A stretch of DNA of 64,000 bases, from positions 19,394 to 83,393 of the forward strand of contig CANKBG010000009.1 in assembly GCA_947479935.1 (NCBI GenBank), given 5' to 3'. The position numbers were made by a program, and so were the translations under genes. Source of the stretch: Comamonadaceae bacterium. GTDB taxonomy: Bacteria; Pseudomonadota; Gammaproteobacteria; Burkholderiales; Burkholderiaceae_C. Under the pieces are notes generated by a model that searched no databases, was not told the DNA's origin, and was given only the letters and a program-made list of their open reading frames with translations. How positions within the stretch are numbered: the first letter of the stretch is position 1; each line of letters starts with the position of its first letter. Below, one piece after another: positions 8,890 to 18,244 of this stretch.

Positions 8890-9396
8890 ATGAACATTTC
8901 CATGTACCAAGCCAGTGTGCCTCGACTGATCAATGGCTTGACCAATCTGTCACACCTCTTAGGCAAAGCGCAAGCACATGCCGAAGCTAAAAAGATCGAC
9001 CCTGTGGTGTTTACCAATATGCGTCTTTATCCAGACATGCTTCCCTTAAGTCGCCAAGTTCAAATTGCTTGCGACGTGTCAAAGGGCTTTGTTGCGCGTT
9101 TGGTGGGCGTAGAAATTCCAACGCACGAGGATACTGAGAAAGACCTCAAAGACTTGCAGGCCCGCATTGCCAAAACCATTGCCTTTATAGAGACCTTTAC
9201 GCCAGCCCAAATTGATGGCACTGAAGACAAAGACATTGTGGTAAAGCGTGGCGACAAAGAAACGCACTACAAGGGTATGCAGTTTTTGTTAGGGCACTGC
9301 TTGCCTAATTTGTATTTCCACACCACCACCACTTACAGCATGCTGCGGTCTGGTGGCGTTGAAATTGGCAAGTCCGATTACCTCGGCAAAATCTAA
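8890..9396 (+). CDS. DUF1993-domain protein
   Basis: This 168-residue protein starts with ISMYQASVPRLINGLTNLS and has the all-helical layout of DUF1993, a DinB-like four-helix bundle family of unknown activity. A histidine in FLLGHCLPNLYFH near residues 135-145 could be a metal ligand, as in DinB proteins. TGGAG lies 7-8 bases before the ATG. It closes the M20-M20-DUF1993 set and ends 28 bases before the convergent AstE-like gene. Its role in the set is unknown. Confidence 0.85.
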   Translation: MNISMYQASVPRLINGLTNLSHLLGKAQAHAEAKKIDPVVFTNMRLYPDMLPLSRQVQIACDVSKGFVARLVGVEIPTHEDTEKDLKDLQARIAKTIAFIETFTPAQIDGTEDKDIVVKRGDKETHYKGMQFLLGHCLPNLYFHTTTTYSMLRSGGVEIGKSDYLGKI

Positions 9397-9424
9397 CGCT
9401 GGTGTTCAGTCTTAAGAATCTGGT

Positions 9425-10606
9425 TTAGTCATCCAAGCCGGATGTGCCGATGCGGTGCGCCAAAGGTTTCGGCCCCGCAATTCGGTACATCACTTGGCCT
9501 GGCCACGACAAATAGCCGTCAAATCGGCGAGAAAATAAAACGCCGTCTGTTTGGCTTTTGTAGGTGGTTCGCGCTTTGGGACCATTTGGGTTGGCGGGGT
9601 CAATCACATCGCAGATGGGTTGTCCCTTTTTCACTTTGGCGCCAGGCTTCACGTGGAATACCAAGAAACCAGTGCCGACGCTGTAGCCCACGTCCATGCC
9701 GCTGATAGGCGCTGCCGCCGTTTTCATTTTCTTCAAAGGTGCTGCCTTGCCGCCCACCACGCCCTGGCGCACCAGCCAGCGGTAGAGGTTTTGGGCATCT
9801 GAAGAACCCAGTGCATCGCTGACATCGTGTTGACTGCGCATTTCCAGCGTGACAGACATGCAGCCCTGAGGAATGCTGGCATGGGGAAATTTGTTTTGCA
9901 AACGCGCCCACAATGCGCTGTTAACGCCAGAAAAGGTGAGGGTGCTGGGAAAGGGATCGTTGAACATGGTGGCCTCAACACCTAAATCTGCGGCCAATGC
10001 CTGAACAGCGCCAAGGTTTCCAAGCGGTCCTTTGGTGCCTTTTATCCAATCGTTGTGGGCTGTAAAGAGGTGCAGAGCCGCATAAATGTCGCAATGCAAA
10101 TCGAGTACATAGTCTGCATCGGTGCTGAGTTTTTGCATTTCGACACGCAGGGTTTGAAGTTCATTGGCGGGTTTCATCGCATTTAAGGCTTCAAGCGCAG
10201 CCTTTCGGATTATTTTGACATTGGCTTCAGGGTTGCTTCCAATCTTCTTCCAAACCTTTTCTGCCACCGGCTCAGACAGGTCAATCCAATTGCGATTGAA
10301 GTTCTCGTAACTTAAATGGTTGTATCGACCGGCATGAGAATTACCAACAAGCTGAGACTGGCCAATGGGGTTGACTGTTGGCACCAAAATGATCTCGCCT
10401 TTGATCAAGCCTTTTTTGTCGGCTTCGGCCAACATGGGCATCAAATAGTGAAGGGCCATGGTTCCTGGCATTTCATTGGCATGAATCGCGGCTTGCATGT
10501 AAACCTTGGGGCGTGCACCAGATTTGCCAAAGCTGAGCACAGAAACAGTGCGGCTGGTACCGGGGGTCATGCAAGGGAGGTGAACGATTCGTTTTTTGAT
10601 GGCCAT
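9425..10606 (-). CDS. Succinylglutamate desuccinylase/aspartoacylase-family zinc hydrolase
   Basis: This 393-residue protein has an M14-like carboxypeptidase fold. The zinc ligands are His42 and Glu45 in AAIHANEMPG and His171 in VLDLHCD. The Arg/Asn substrate-binding stretch ENFNRNW lies between them. The last 100 residues (PISGMDVGYSVGTGFL, then KPGAKVKKGQPICDV) form a barrel-sandwich module seen in many members of this group. Such enzymes split amides of acidic or N-acylated amino acids. AAAGG precedes the ATG by about 9 bases. It is divergent from the peptide ABC importer at 10749, which suggests that it handles an imported substrate. It is not the arginine-succinyltransferase pathway AstE itself, as no other ast gene is present. 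Confidence 0.88.
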   Translation of the reverse strand: MAIKKRIVHLPCMTPGTSRTVSVLSFGKSGARPKVYMQAAIHANEMPGTMALHYLMPMLAEADKKGLIKGEIILVPTVNPIGQSQLVGNSHAGRYNHLSYENFNRNWIDLSEPVAEKVWKKIGSNPEANVKIIRKAALEALNAMKPANELQTLRVEMQKLSTDADYVLDLHCDIYAALHLFTAHNDWIKGTKGPLGNLGAVQALAADLGVEATMFNDPFPSTLTFSGVNSALWARLQNKFPHASIPQGCMSVTLEMRSQHDVSDALGSSDAQNLYRWLVRQGVVGGKAAPLKKMKTAAAPISGMDVGYSVGTGFLVFHVKPGAKVKKGQPICDVIDPANPNGPKARTTYKSQTDGVLFSRRFDGYLSWPGQVMYRIAGPKPLAHRIGTSGLDD

Positions 10607-10748
10607 GAATCAACCTTTTTAAAGCTTTTGTCGAAGAAATTAGTTTATGCGCATTCCGTCTAAAGCAAAACCCTAATATTTTATTTATAGATTAGAGTTA
10701 GTGTGTAGATGTTTTTATAACTGTCCTTTTAAATTTCAGGAGAGCATG

Positions 10749-12539
10749 ATGAACGAAAGTGAAATACGCGGTCTGATCGACCAAGTTCGCGACAACGGCA
10801 TCAGCCGTAAACAGTTCATTCGGCACATGATTGGCGCTGGATTGACGGTGCCCATGGCGGCTCAGATGCTGCTCACCTCAGGCTTGGCTCAAGCCCAAAC
10901 GGCCTCTACTTACAAGCCCACCAAGCGTGGCGGCGGCGGCGCTCTCAAATTGCTCTGGTGGCAAGGGGCTACTTTGCTTCAGCCCCACTTCTCAAGTGGT
11001 ACCAAAGACCAAGAAGGCTCACGCATTTTCTATGAGCCATTGGGTGCATGGGATAAAGATGGCAACTTGATACCGATATTGGCTGCGGAAGTGCCAACTT
11101 TGGCCAATGGCGGCGTGTCCAAAGATGGAAAATCCATTACTTGGAAGCTTAAAAGAAACGTTCAATGGCATGACGGTGTGGCATTCACGGCCGACGACGT
11201 TGTTTTCACGGCCGCTTATGCTGCCGACCCTGCCACTTCTGCTTACAGCCTTGGCTCATACAAAGACGTGAAGGTCACAAAGGTTGACAGCCACACCGTT
11301 AGAGTTGAGTACCAAAAGCCTTCCCCATTTTGGGCAGATCCCTTTGTGAGTGCCCTTGGCATGATCATTCCTAAACACGTTTTTGAGGCTTACAAAGGGG
11401 CTACATCTCGGGATGCGCCCGCCAACCTCAAGCCCGTTGGCACGGGCCCTTATAAGTTTGTTGATTTCAAACCGGGTGACATGTTGCGTGGTGTGATCAA
11501 TACCAATTACCATGAAGCCAATCGGCCTTACTTTGACACCATCGAAATGAAGGGCGGCGGCGATGCTGTTTCTGCTGCACGTGCTGTATTGCAAACCGGT
11601 GAATATGATTACGCTTGGAATTTGCAAGTCGAAGACGAGCTTCTCATTCGATTAGAGCAAGGTGGTAAAGGCAAAACAAGCATTGTCCCAGGCGGCAACA
11701 TTGAATTCATTCAACTGAACATGGCCGATCCTTGGACCGAAACAGACGGCGAGCGTTCGCATCCCAAATCCAAGCATCCCATCTTGTCGGAATTTGCGGT
11801 TCGGCAAGCCATCAGTTTGGTGGTCGATCGCGACAGTGTGCAAAAGTTCATCTACGGCCGTACCGGTATTGCAACGGCCAACTTCTTGAACAACCCACAG
11901 CGCTTTGTATCCAAAAATACAAAATTTGAGTTCAACCCCGATAAGGCGGCCCAAGTGTTGGAGGCGGCGGGTTGGAAAAAAGGCGCAGATGGGATCCGTG
12001 AAAAAGGGGGTAAAAAACTCAAGTTGGTTTTTCAAACCTCCATCAATGGACCTCGCCAGAAAACACAGCAGATTATCAAACAAGCCGCTCAAAAGGCTGG
12101 CATTGACATGGAATTGAAAGCGGTGCCAGCTTCGGTCTACTTCTCGTCCGATCCTGCCAACCCTGACACTTACACCAAACTGTTTGTAGACATGCAAATG
12201 TTTACCACCACCATGCCTCAGCCAGACCCTGAGGTGTTCATGAATCAATACTTGAGCACTGAGTTTGCTACCAAAGCCAATAAATGGCTGGGCCGAAATT
12301 CCACTCGCTACAGCAACCCTGAATACGACAAAGCCTATTTGGCAGCCCAATCCGAGATGGACCCTGTTAAGCGTGCTGCCCTGTTTGTGAAGATGAACGA
12401 TATGCCCATCAACGACATTGCCATCATTCCTGTGGTTTATCGTCCGCGCACATCGGCTGCAGTTCATAATTTGGTCGCGCCTTTGTCGGGCTGGGACAAT
12501 GATTTGTGGCTATTGAAAGATTGGTACAAGACCACTTAA
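10749..12539 (+). CDS. Peptide-type ABC transporter substrate-binding protein (SBP family 5)
   Basis: This exported binding protein of 596 residues belongs to the DppA/OppA family. The N-terminus has ISRKQFIRHMIGAGL before a hydrophobic stretch and an A-Q-A cleavage site, resembling a degenerate twin-arginine signal (RK instead of RR). Further on are TWKLKRNVQWHDGVAFTADD and PVGTGPYKF, standard family-5 features. Two ATGs (10746, 10749) follow AGGAG; 10749 has the better spacing of 6 bases. It is the first gene of a five-gene import operon. The ligand may be a peptide or a related conjugate. Confidence 0.93.
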   Translation: MNESEIRGLIDQVRDNGISRKQFIRHMIGAGLTVPMAAQMLLTSGLAQAQTASTYKPTKRGGGGALKLLWWQGATLLQPHFSSGTKDQEGSRIFYEPLGAWDKDGNLIPILAAEVPTLANGGVSKDGKSITWKLKRNVQWHDGVAFTADDVVFTAAYAADPATSAYSLGSYKDVKVTKVDSHTVRVEYQKPSPFWADPFVSALGMIIPKHVFEAYKGATSRDAPANLKPVGTGPYKFVDFKPGDMLRGVINTNYHEANRPYFDTIEMKGGGDAVSAARAVLQTGEYDYAWNLQVEDELLIRLEQGGKGKTSIVPGGNIEFIQLNMADPWTETDGERSHPKSKHPILSEFAVRQAISLVVDRDSVQKFIYGRTGIATANFLNNPQRFVSKNTKFEFNPDKAAQVLEAAGWKKGADGIREKGGKKLKLVFQTSINGPRQKTQQIIKQAAQKAGIDMELKAVPASVYFSSDPANPDTYTKLFVDMQMFTTTMPQPDPEVFMNQYLSTEFATKANKWLGRNSTRYSNPEYDKAYLAAQSEMDPVKRAALFVKMNDMPINDIAIIPVVYRPRTSAAVHNLVAPLSGWDNDLWLLKDWYKTT

Positions 12540-12548
12540 TCAAGTTCT

Positions 12549-13508
12549 ATGTTTCGATATGTGATTCGGCGATTGATGATCGCCGTGCCCAGTCTTTTGG
12601 GCATTAGTTTGGTATTGTTTTCTGTTTTGGCATTGGCGCCGGGAGATCCTTTTTCCGAGTTGGTTTCCAACCCCAACATTCCTGCCGAAGTGGCCATGGC
12701 CTTAAGGCTGAAGTTTGGTTTGGATGACCCTCTCATGGTTCGCTACTGGAATTGGCTCACGGCCATGATCCGGGGCGACTGGGGTTATTCTTTCATCAGC
12801 CGCATCAATGTAGAAACACTCATCATGCAGCGCATGCCTGTTACCTTGTTGGTGATTGGATCCTCACAGTTGTTGGCACTTTGCATTGCTATTCCCGTGG
12901 GCGTCTATGCGGCCACTAGGCCATACTCGCTGTTTGACCAAATTGCCAGTACGCTGGCGTTCATTGGCTTCTCGTTGCCAACCTTCTTTACGGGTATTTT
13001 GCTCATTTTGTTTTTCAGCATTCACCTTGACTGGTTGCCATTTGTTTACAGAGCAGATATTCCTGAAACAGGCTGGCGCTTTTTCTGGGAGCACTTTAAG
13101 CAAATGATCATGCCCGTCACGGTGTTGGGCTTGTTTCAAGCAGGCGCGTGGACACGTTATGTGCGCTCTGCCGTGCTGGACGTCATTCGTTTGGACTATG
13201 TCACCACGGCACGCTCAAAAGGCTTGTCTGAAAAAGTGGTCATCACGAAGCATGTTTTGCGCAATGCACTCATTCCAGTTGTGACATTGGTCGCACTTCA
13301 AATGCCGGCTATTTTTGGCGGAGCCATTGTCACTGAGCAAATTTTCCGTGTTCCCGGAATTGGTTCCCTCATCATCAGTTCCATGCTGGCCAACGACACC
13401 CCAGTGGTCATGGCTGTGACTTTTGTGTTCTCCATGCTGGTGATTGCATGTAATCTTTTAGCAGATATTTTGTATGGCTGGCTCGACCCTCGTATCTCCT
13501 TCAACTGA
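12549..13508 (+). CDS. Peptide-type ABC transporter permease (DppB-like)
   Basis: This 319-residue inner-membrane protein has about six transmembrane segments. The start MFRYVIRRLMIAVPSLLGIS and the cytoplasmic loop DYVTTARSKGLSEKVVITKH (the EAA motif that contacts the ATPase) are typical of DppB/OppB. The C-terminus ends in YGWLDPRISF as usual. It lies 9 bases after the binding-protein gene and overlaps the next permease gene by 35 bases, so it is in the same operon. Confidence 0.95.
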   Translation: MFRYVIRRLMIAVPSLLGISLVLFSVLALAPGDPFSELVSNPNIPAEVAMALRLKFGLDDPLMVRYWNWLTAMIRGDWGYSFISRINVETLIMQRMPVTLLVIGSSQLLALCIAIPVGVYAATRPYSLFDQIASTLAFIGFSLPTFFTGILLILFFSIHLDWLPFVYRADIPETGWRFFWEHFKQMIMPVTVLGLFQAGAWTRYVRSAVLDVIRLDYVTTARSKGLSEKVVITKHVLRNALIPVVTLVALQMPAIFGGAIVTEQIFRVPGIGSLIISSMLANDTPVVMAVTFVFSMLVIACNLLADILYGWLDPRISFN

Positions 13509-14412
13509 CAACAAGGCCTTGGCGGCCAAGTCTTCAGTACAGTCGCCAGGCCAAGAGTCATGGCGCCGATTTAAACGCCACAAACTGGCAGTTGTTTGCA
13601 CGTTTGTTTTAAGCATCATTGTGTTGGCTGTTTTGCTGGGTCCATGGCTATGGCGCGTTCCAATCAATGAAATTGATTTTGCCGCTCGCATGCAAGGACC
13701 CTCTTGGGCCCATCCCTTGGGCACCGATGATTTGGGTCAAGACTTATTGGCCCGCGTACTTTACGGAGGCCGTATATCCTTGGCTGTGGGATTGGTCGCC
13801 ATGCTGATTGCCATTAGCGTTGGGGTGGTTGTCGGCGCAGTGGCCGGTATGTCCAGGGGCCCTGTTGATGTCTTTTTGATGTGGATCACTGACTTGTTTT
13901 TGTCATTGCCACAATTGCCTTTGTTGCTTTTGATTTTTTATTTGTTCAATGACAAATTGAAAAAAATAGTGGGGCCCGAGGCGGGTGTTTTTATTTTGGT
14001 CGTGGCTGTGATCGGCGGTTTGCGTTGGATGCCTGTGGCTCGCTTGGTCAGGGCGCAATTTCTCACATTGCGTGAAAAAGAGTTTGTTGAAGCGGCGCGC
14101 GCTTTAGGTGCCAGTCCTTGGCGACAAGTCACTGTGCATATCTTGCCCAATGCCATGGGCCCCGTCATTGTGGCGGCCACCATTGATGTGGCTGCAGCCA
14201 TCATTGCCGAGTCCACGTTGTCATTTTTAGGACTTGGATTTCCGCCTGACATACCCACTTGGGGGCGTATTTTGTTTGACGCTAAAGACCACATGGATGT
14301 AGCGGTTCACTGGGCTTTATTTCCTGGGGCTTTGATTTTCATCACGGTGCTCACCATCAACTACATTGGCGACGGTTTGCGGGATGCTTACGATCCACGC
14401 CGTGTGCTTTAA
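13474..14412 (+). CDS. Peptide-type ABC transporter permease (DppC-like)
   Basis: This 312-residue partner of the DppB-like permease has a cytoplasmic N-terminal tail containing SWRRFKRHKLAVV before the first membrane helix. After it come HPLGTDDLGQDLLARVLYGG and the EAA loop EFVEAARALGAS, both typical of DppC/OppC. The only good ATG (13474) lies inside the end of the preceding gene in another frame, a 35-base overlap that suggests translational coupling. It forms the membrane channel with the previous gene product. Confidence 0.94.
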   Translation: MAGSTLVSPSTDNKALAAKSSVQSPGQESWRRFKRHKLAVVCTFVLSIIVLAVLLGPWLWRVPINEIDFAARMQGPSWAHPLGTDDLGQDLLARVLYGGRISLAVGLVAMLIAISVGVVVGAVAGMSRGPVDVFLMWITDLFLSLPQLPLLLLIFYLFNDKLKKIVGPEAGVFILVVAVIGGLRWMPVARLVRAQFLTLREKEFVEAARALGASPWRQVTVHILPNAMGPVIVAATIDVAAAIIAESTLSFLGLGFPPDIPTWGRILFDAKDHMDVAVHWALFPGALIFITVLTINYIGDGLRDAYDPRRVL

Positions 14413-14423
14413 AGGCGCTCAGG

Positions 14424-15401
14424 ATGTCTAACCCTTTGTTAAGAGTTGAAGACCTGCAGGTTCACTTCGATACCGATGATGGTGTGTTGCACGCTGTCGA
14501 TGGCGTCAATTTTCACATTGATCGCAGCGAAACCTTGGGCGTAGTGGGTGAGTCTGGCTGTGGCAAAAGTGTCACTGCCATGACCATCATGAAACTTTTG
14601 GCCATGCCCCCTGGACGCATTGCCAAGGGTCAGATTTGGTTTGAGGGCACAGACTTGGTGCAAGCAGATGCGCAGACCATGCGAAATCTGCGCGCCAAAG
14701 AAATTGCCATGATTTTTCAAGAACCTATGACATCTCTCAACCCAGTGATGAGTGTGGGCGAGCAAATTGCAGAATCGTTGCGCTTGCATGAAGGCCTGTC
14801 GCCCAAGCAAGCCATGGAGAAAGCCGCTGAAATGCTGGGCTTGGTGAACATCCCTAAGCCAGCACAACGGATCAATGACTACCCCCATCAGTTCTCTGGC
14901 GGTATGCGTCAGAGGGTGATGATTGCCATGGCCTTGGCGTGCAAACCCAAACTGCTCATTGCAGACGAACCCACCACAGCTTTGGATGTGACCATTCAAG
15001 CTCAAATTTTGGATCTGCTCAATGATTTGAAATCGCAAATGGGCATGTCCATCATGCTCATCACGCACGCCATGGGTGTGGTGGCTGAAACTGCACAACG
15101 CGTGGTGGTGATGTATGCAGGTCGAGTGGTCGAGGAGGCTGCCGTGGAAAATTTATTCGCTTCACCTGCGCACCCCTATACACAGGGCCTGATTCGATCT
15201 ATTCCAAGAATTGACTTTGACAGTGAGAATAAACAGCGACTAGAGGCCATTCCCGGTACGGTGCCTAAGTTAATCAATCCACCTAAAGGCTGCCGATTTG
15301 CGCCTCGTTGTCAGCATGCCGCCGATCGATGTACTCAAGAAATGCCTGAGTTGCGTGAAATTTCTGCCGGTCACAAAGTGGCTTGCCACTTCTCAATATA
15401 A
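14424..15401 (+). CDS. Peptide-type ABC transporter ATPase (DppD-like)
   Basis: This 325-residue ATPase has Walker A GESGCGKS, signature FSGGMRQRVMIAMAL, and Walker B LLIADEPTTALDVT. The C-terminal oligopeptide/dipeptide extension contains CRFAPRCQHAADRC, a cysteine pattern that in Dpp/Opp ATPases binds an iron-sulfur cluster. It starts 11 bases after the permease gene. With the next gene it would form the heterodimeric motor of the importer. Confidence 0.95.
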   Translation: MSNPLLRVEDLQVHFDTDDGVLHAVDGVNFHIDRSETLGVVGESGCGKSVTAMTIMKLLAMPPGRIAKGQIWFEGTDLVQADAQTMRNLRAKEIAMIFQEPMTSLNPVMSVGEQIAESLRLHEGLSPKQAMEKAAEMLGLVNIPKPAQRINDYPHQFSGGMRQRVMIAMALACKPKLLIADEPTTALDVTIQAQILDLLNDLKSQMGMSIMLITHAMGVVAETAQRVVVMYAGRVVEEAAVENLFASPAHPYTQGLIRSIPRIDFDSENKQRLEAIPGTVPKLINPPKGCRFAPRCQHAADRCTQEMPELREISAGHKVACHFSI

Positions 15402-15406
15402 ATCTA

Positions 15407-16405
15407 ATGCCAGCTAAGAAACCCCTCTCACCAAGCCAGACTCCCTTGCTGGAAGTTAAGGGCCTCACCAAATATTTCCCCATCAAGGGTGGTATTTTTA
15501 GTCGCGAAGTAAATCGCGTTCATGCCGTCGATGGTGTGAGTTTCCACATCAATGCAGGTGAAACATTGGGCATGGTGGGTGAATCGGGTTGCGGTAAATC
15601 AACCACGGGCCGCTGTATTCTGAGGTTGATAGAACCCAGTTCGGGGCAAGTTGATTTCAATGGACAAAACGTGACCACCATGGGTCACGATGCGTTGCGT
15701 GAAGTTCGCCGTGACATGCAGATTATTTTCCAAGACCCATTTGCTTCCCTCAACCCGCGCATGACGGTGGAGGCCATCATTGGTGAAGCGCTCACCATTC
15801 ACAAACTCGCTTCTTCAGCCGAAGCTTATCGGACTCGAATTGTCTCGCTTCTTGAAACCGTAGGGCTCAATGCCGATCACTTGAGGCGTTTTCCTCATGA
15901 ATTTTCAGGGGGGCAACGTCAGCGCATTGGCATCGCTCGTGCTTTAGCGGTATCGCCCAAACTGATTGTGTGCGACGAACCCGTGTCAGCTCTTGATGTG
16001 TCTATTCAAGCGCAAGTCATTAATTTGCTAGAAGATTTGCAAGTCAAAATGGGCTTAACTTATTTGTTCATCGCCCATGATCTGTCGGTGGTTGAGCACA
16101 TCAGCAACCGTGTGGCGGTGATGTATCTGGGGCGAGTAGTCGAAATTGCATCTTCACGTGACCTGTACACCAACCCTAAGCATCCGTATACTGAGGCACT
16201 TCTTTCTGCTGTCCCTATTCCAGATCCTACAGCCAAGAAAAAGCGAATTGTCTTAACAGGTGACGTTCCCAGCCCCGTCAATCGTCCCAGTGGTTGCCAT
16301 TTCCATCCGCGCTGCCCGAAAGCAACAGAGCGTTGCAAAGTTGAAGAGCCTCAATTGAAGACGGTGAGTTTGCTTCACCAAGCTGCTTGCCATTTAAACG
16401 ATTAA
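15407..16405 (+). CDS. Peptide-type ABC transporter ATPase (DppF-like)
   Basis: This 332-residue second ATPase has Walker A GESGCGKS, signature [15 protein letters not shown], and Walker [15 protein letters not shown]. It has the same type of C-terminal module, with [14 protein letters not shown]. The ATG at 15407 lies 5 bases after the previous stop and is preferred over an in-frame TTG at 15383. No clear ribosome-binding site is seen, so translation probably depends on coupling. It is the last gene of the import operon; the glutamate-synthase-like gene follows after 46 bases. Confidence 0.95.
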   Translation: MPAKKPLSPSQTPLLEVKGLTKYFPIKGGIFSREVNRVHAVDGVSFHINAGETLGMVGESGCGKSTTGRCILRLIEPSSGQVDFNGQNVTTMGHDALREVRRDMQIIFQDPFASLNPRMTVEAIIGEALTIHKLASSAEAYRTRIVSLLETVGLNADHLRRFPHEFSGGQRQRIGIARALAVSPKLIVCDEPVSALDVSIQAQVINLLEDLQVKMGLTYLFIAHDLSVVEHISNRVAVMYLGRVVEIASSRDLYTNPKHPYTEALLSAVPIPDPTAKKKRIVLTGDVPSPVNRPSGCHFHPRCPKATERCKVEEPQLKTVSLLHQAACHLND

Positions 16406-16451
16406 CCCCAGATGCTGCACTCTGTGCATCAATCTCACAAGGAGACGATAA

Positions 16452-18080
16452 ATGTTGAATTGGATTGATCAGCGAGTACCGGTTCGCTACATTGCTTTTT
16501 TTGCCATTGTGGCGCTTTGGGTTCTGTCGGCCCTTCAATTGGTAGTGGGGCAGGTCAGCTTTTTATGGGTGCTGCTTTTAACCGGATTGGTGGTGGTGGG
16601 TGTGCATGATTTGCAGCAATCCACACATGCCATTTTGCGTAACTACCCCATCATTGGCCACGTTCGTTTTTTATTGGAGTTCATTCGACCCGAATTGAGG
16701 CAATACTTCATTGAAGGCGACGGTGAGGCGGTACCATTTTCCAGATCGCAACGGTCTCTTGTTTATGCACGGGCCAAGGGTGAATCTGATAAGCGTCCTT
16801 TTGGCACCCAACTGAACGTGCGCGAAGTTGGCTATGAGTGGTTAACGCACTCTATCAGTCCCTCCGTCATTGCATCGCACGACTTTCGAGTTCACGTGGG
16901 TGGTGCTCAATGTCAACAACCTTACGAAATCAGTTTGTTCAATGTATCCGCCATGAGCTTTGGTGCTTTAAGTGCCAATGCCATCATGGCCTTGAATTTG
17001 GGTGCAAAGAAGGGCGGTTTTATCCACGATACGGGCGAGGGTTCTATCTCACGCTATCACCGTGAACACGGCGGTGATCTCATCTGGGAGATCGGTTCAG
17101 GTTATTTTGGATGCCGAAACGACGATGGCACTTTCAATGCCGATCGATTTAAGCTAAATGCACTCTCACCTCAAGTCAAAATGATCGAGATCAAATTGAG
17201 TCAAGGTGCAAAACCAGGTCATGGCGGCGTCTTACCAGGACCCAAGGTCACGCCTGAAATTGCAGAAGCCCGAGGGGTTCCTGTGGGCGTAGATTGCGTT
17301 TCTCCTGCTGCACACAGCAGCTTTTCGACACCCACGGAACTGCTTCAATTTGTTCAAACACTTCGTGAGTTGAGCGAGGGCAAGCCCGTTGGCTTTAAAT
17401 TGTGCATTGGCCATCCTTGGGAATGGTTTGGCATTGCCAAAGCCATGCAAACAACAGGTATCCTCCCCGACTTTATTGTGGTGGATGGATCTGAGGGCGG
17501 AACGGGCGCCGCACCAGTCGAATTTACCGACCACATGGGCATGCCGATGCTGGAAGGCTTAAGGTTGGTTCACAACACGCTGGTGGGCTTGAACTTGCGT
17601 GATCACATTCGCTTGGGTGCCAGTGGCAAGATCATCAGTGGTTTTGACGTCATGAGGACCTTAGCGTTGGGCGCCGATTGGTGCAACAGTGCCCGAGGCT
17701 TTATGTTTGCTTTGGGCTGTATTCAGGCTCAAACATGCCACACGGGAAATTGCCCCACTGGCGTAACCACGCAAGATCCAAAACGACAAATAGCCTTGGT
17801 TGTCCCCAGTAAGGCTGATCGCGTGAGAAATTTTCACCGTCAAACACTAGAGTCTGTTCAAGAGATGCTTCAGGCCACTGGTTTGTCCAAACCAGCGGAT
17901 TTGAATTTGCAGCACATCATGCGGCGCGTGAGTGAACATGAGATTCAGAACTTGTCCGATTTGATGCCCAGTTTGTCAAAGGGAGAACTTTTGGAAGACA
18001 AGCCACTTGAAGGCTTTTTTGCCAAATACTGGCACGCAGCCAGCCCGGATCACTTTCAATTGCCATCATTTCACTTTTAA
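16452..18080 (+). CDS. Membrane-anchored FMN-binding glutamate synthase family protein
   Basis: This 542-residue protein carries the synthase (FMN) domain of GltB but no glutaminase domain. Two transmembrane helices fill about residues 14-60. The body has VSAMSFGALSANA, KPGHGGVLPG and DGSEGGTGAAP, which bind FMN and substrate. Cys423, Cys429 and Cys434 (C-x5-C-x4-C, then PTGVTTQDP) match the [3Fe-4S] site of glutamate synthase. AAGGAG precedes the ATG. Related membrane-bound members are widespread but poorly characterised. It follows the peptide importer by 46 bases and may share its transcript. Ammonia-dependent glutamate formation is possible but not shown. Confidence 0.9.
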   Translation: MLNWIDQRVPVRYIAFFAIVALWVLSALQLVVGQVSFLWVLLLTGLVVVGVHDLQQSTHAILRNYPIIGHVRFLLEFIRPELRQYFIEGDGEAVPFSRSQRSLVYARAKGESDKRPFGTQLNVREVGYEWLTHSISPSVIASHDFRVHVGGAQCQQPYEISLFNVSAMSFGALSANAIMALNLGAKKGGFIHDTGEGSISRYHREHGGDLIWEIGSGYFGCRNDDGTFNADRFKLNALSPQVKMIEIKLSQGAKPGHGGVLPGPKVTPEIAEARGVPVGVDCVSPAAHSSFSTPTELLQFVQTLRELSEGKPVGFKLCIGHPWEWFGIAKAMQTTGILPDFIVVDGSEGGTGAAPVEFTDHMGMPMLEGLRLVHNTLVGLNLRDHIRLGASGKIISGFDVMRTLALGADWCNSARGFMFALGCIQAQTCHTGNCPTGVTTQDPKRQIALVVPSKADRVRNFHRQTLESVQEMLQATGLSKPADLNLQHIMRRVSEHEIQNLSDLMPSLSKGELLEDKPLEGFFAKYWHAASPDHFQLPSFHF

Positions 18081-18244
18081 ATCTGGCCATTGCCACCACG
18101 GATGACGATCACTGTCGCGATATTCGCTTGCCAGACAGGAACGTGTTGATCAATATGGGTTCGTAACAAATCATGTCGAAGCCCTGGCGTTATGTTGAAG
18201 GTTCATGGAGGTGTACTATCTATTTATTATGCTGAAAATGTTTT

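Noticed and set aside
11652..12467. 271-codon open frame on the minus strand
   Set aside because: It lies fully inside the peptide-binding-protein gene, has His/Arg-rich sequence without any domain and no ribosome-binding site; it is a shadow.
14439..15098. 219-codon minus-strand open frame rich in His and Cys
   Set aside because: Antisense to the DppD-like ATPase; its composition follows from codons of the real gene.
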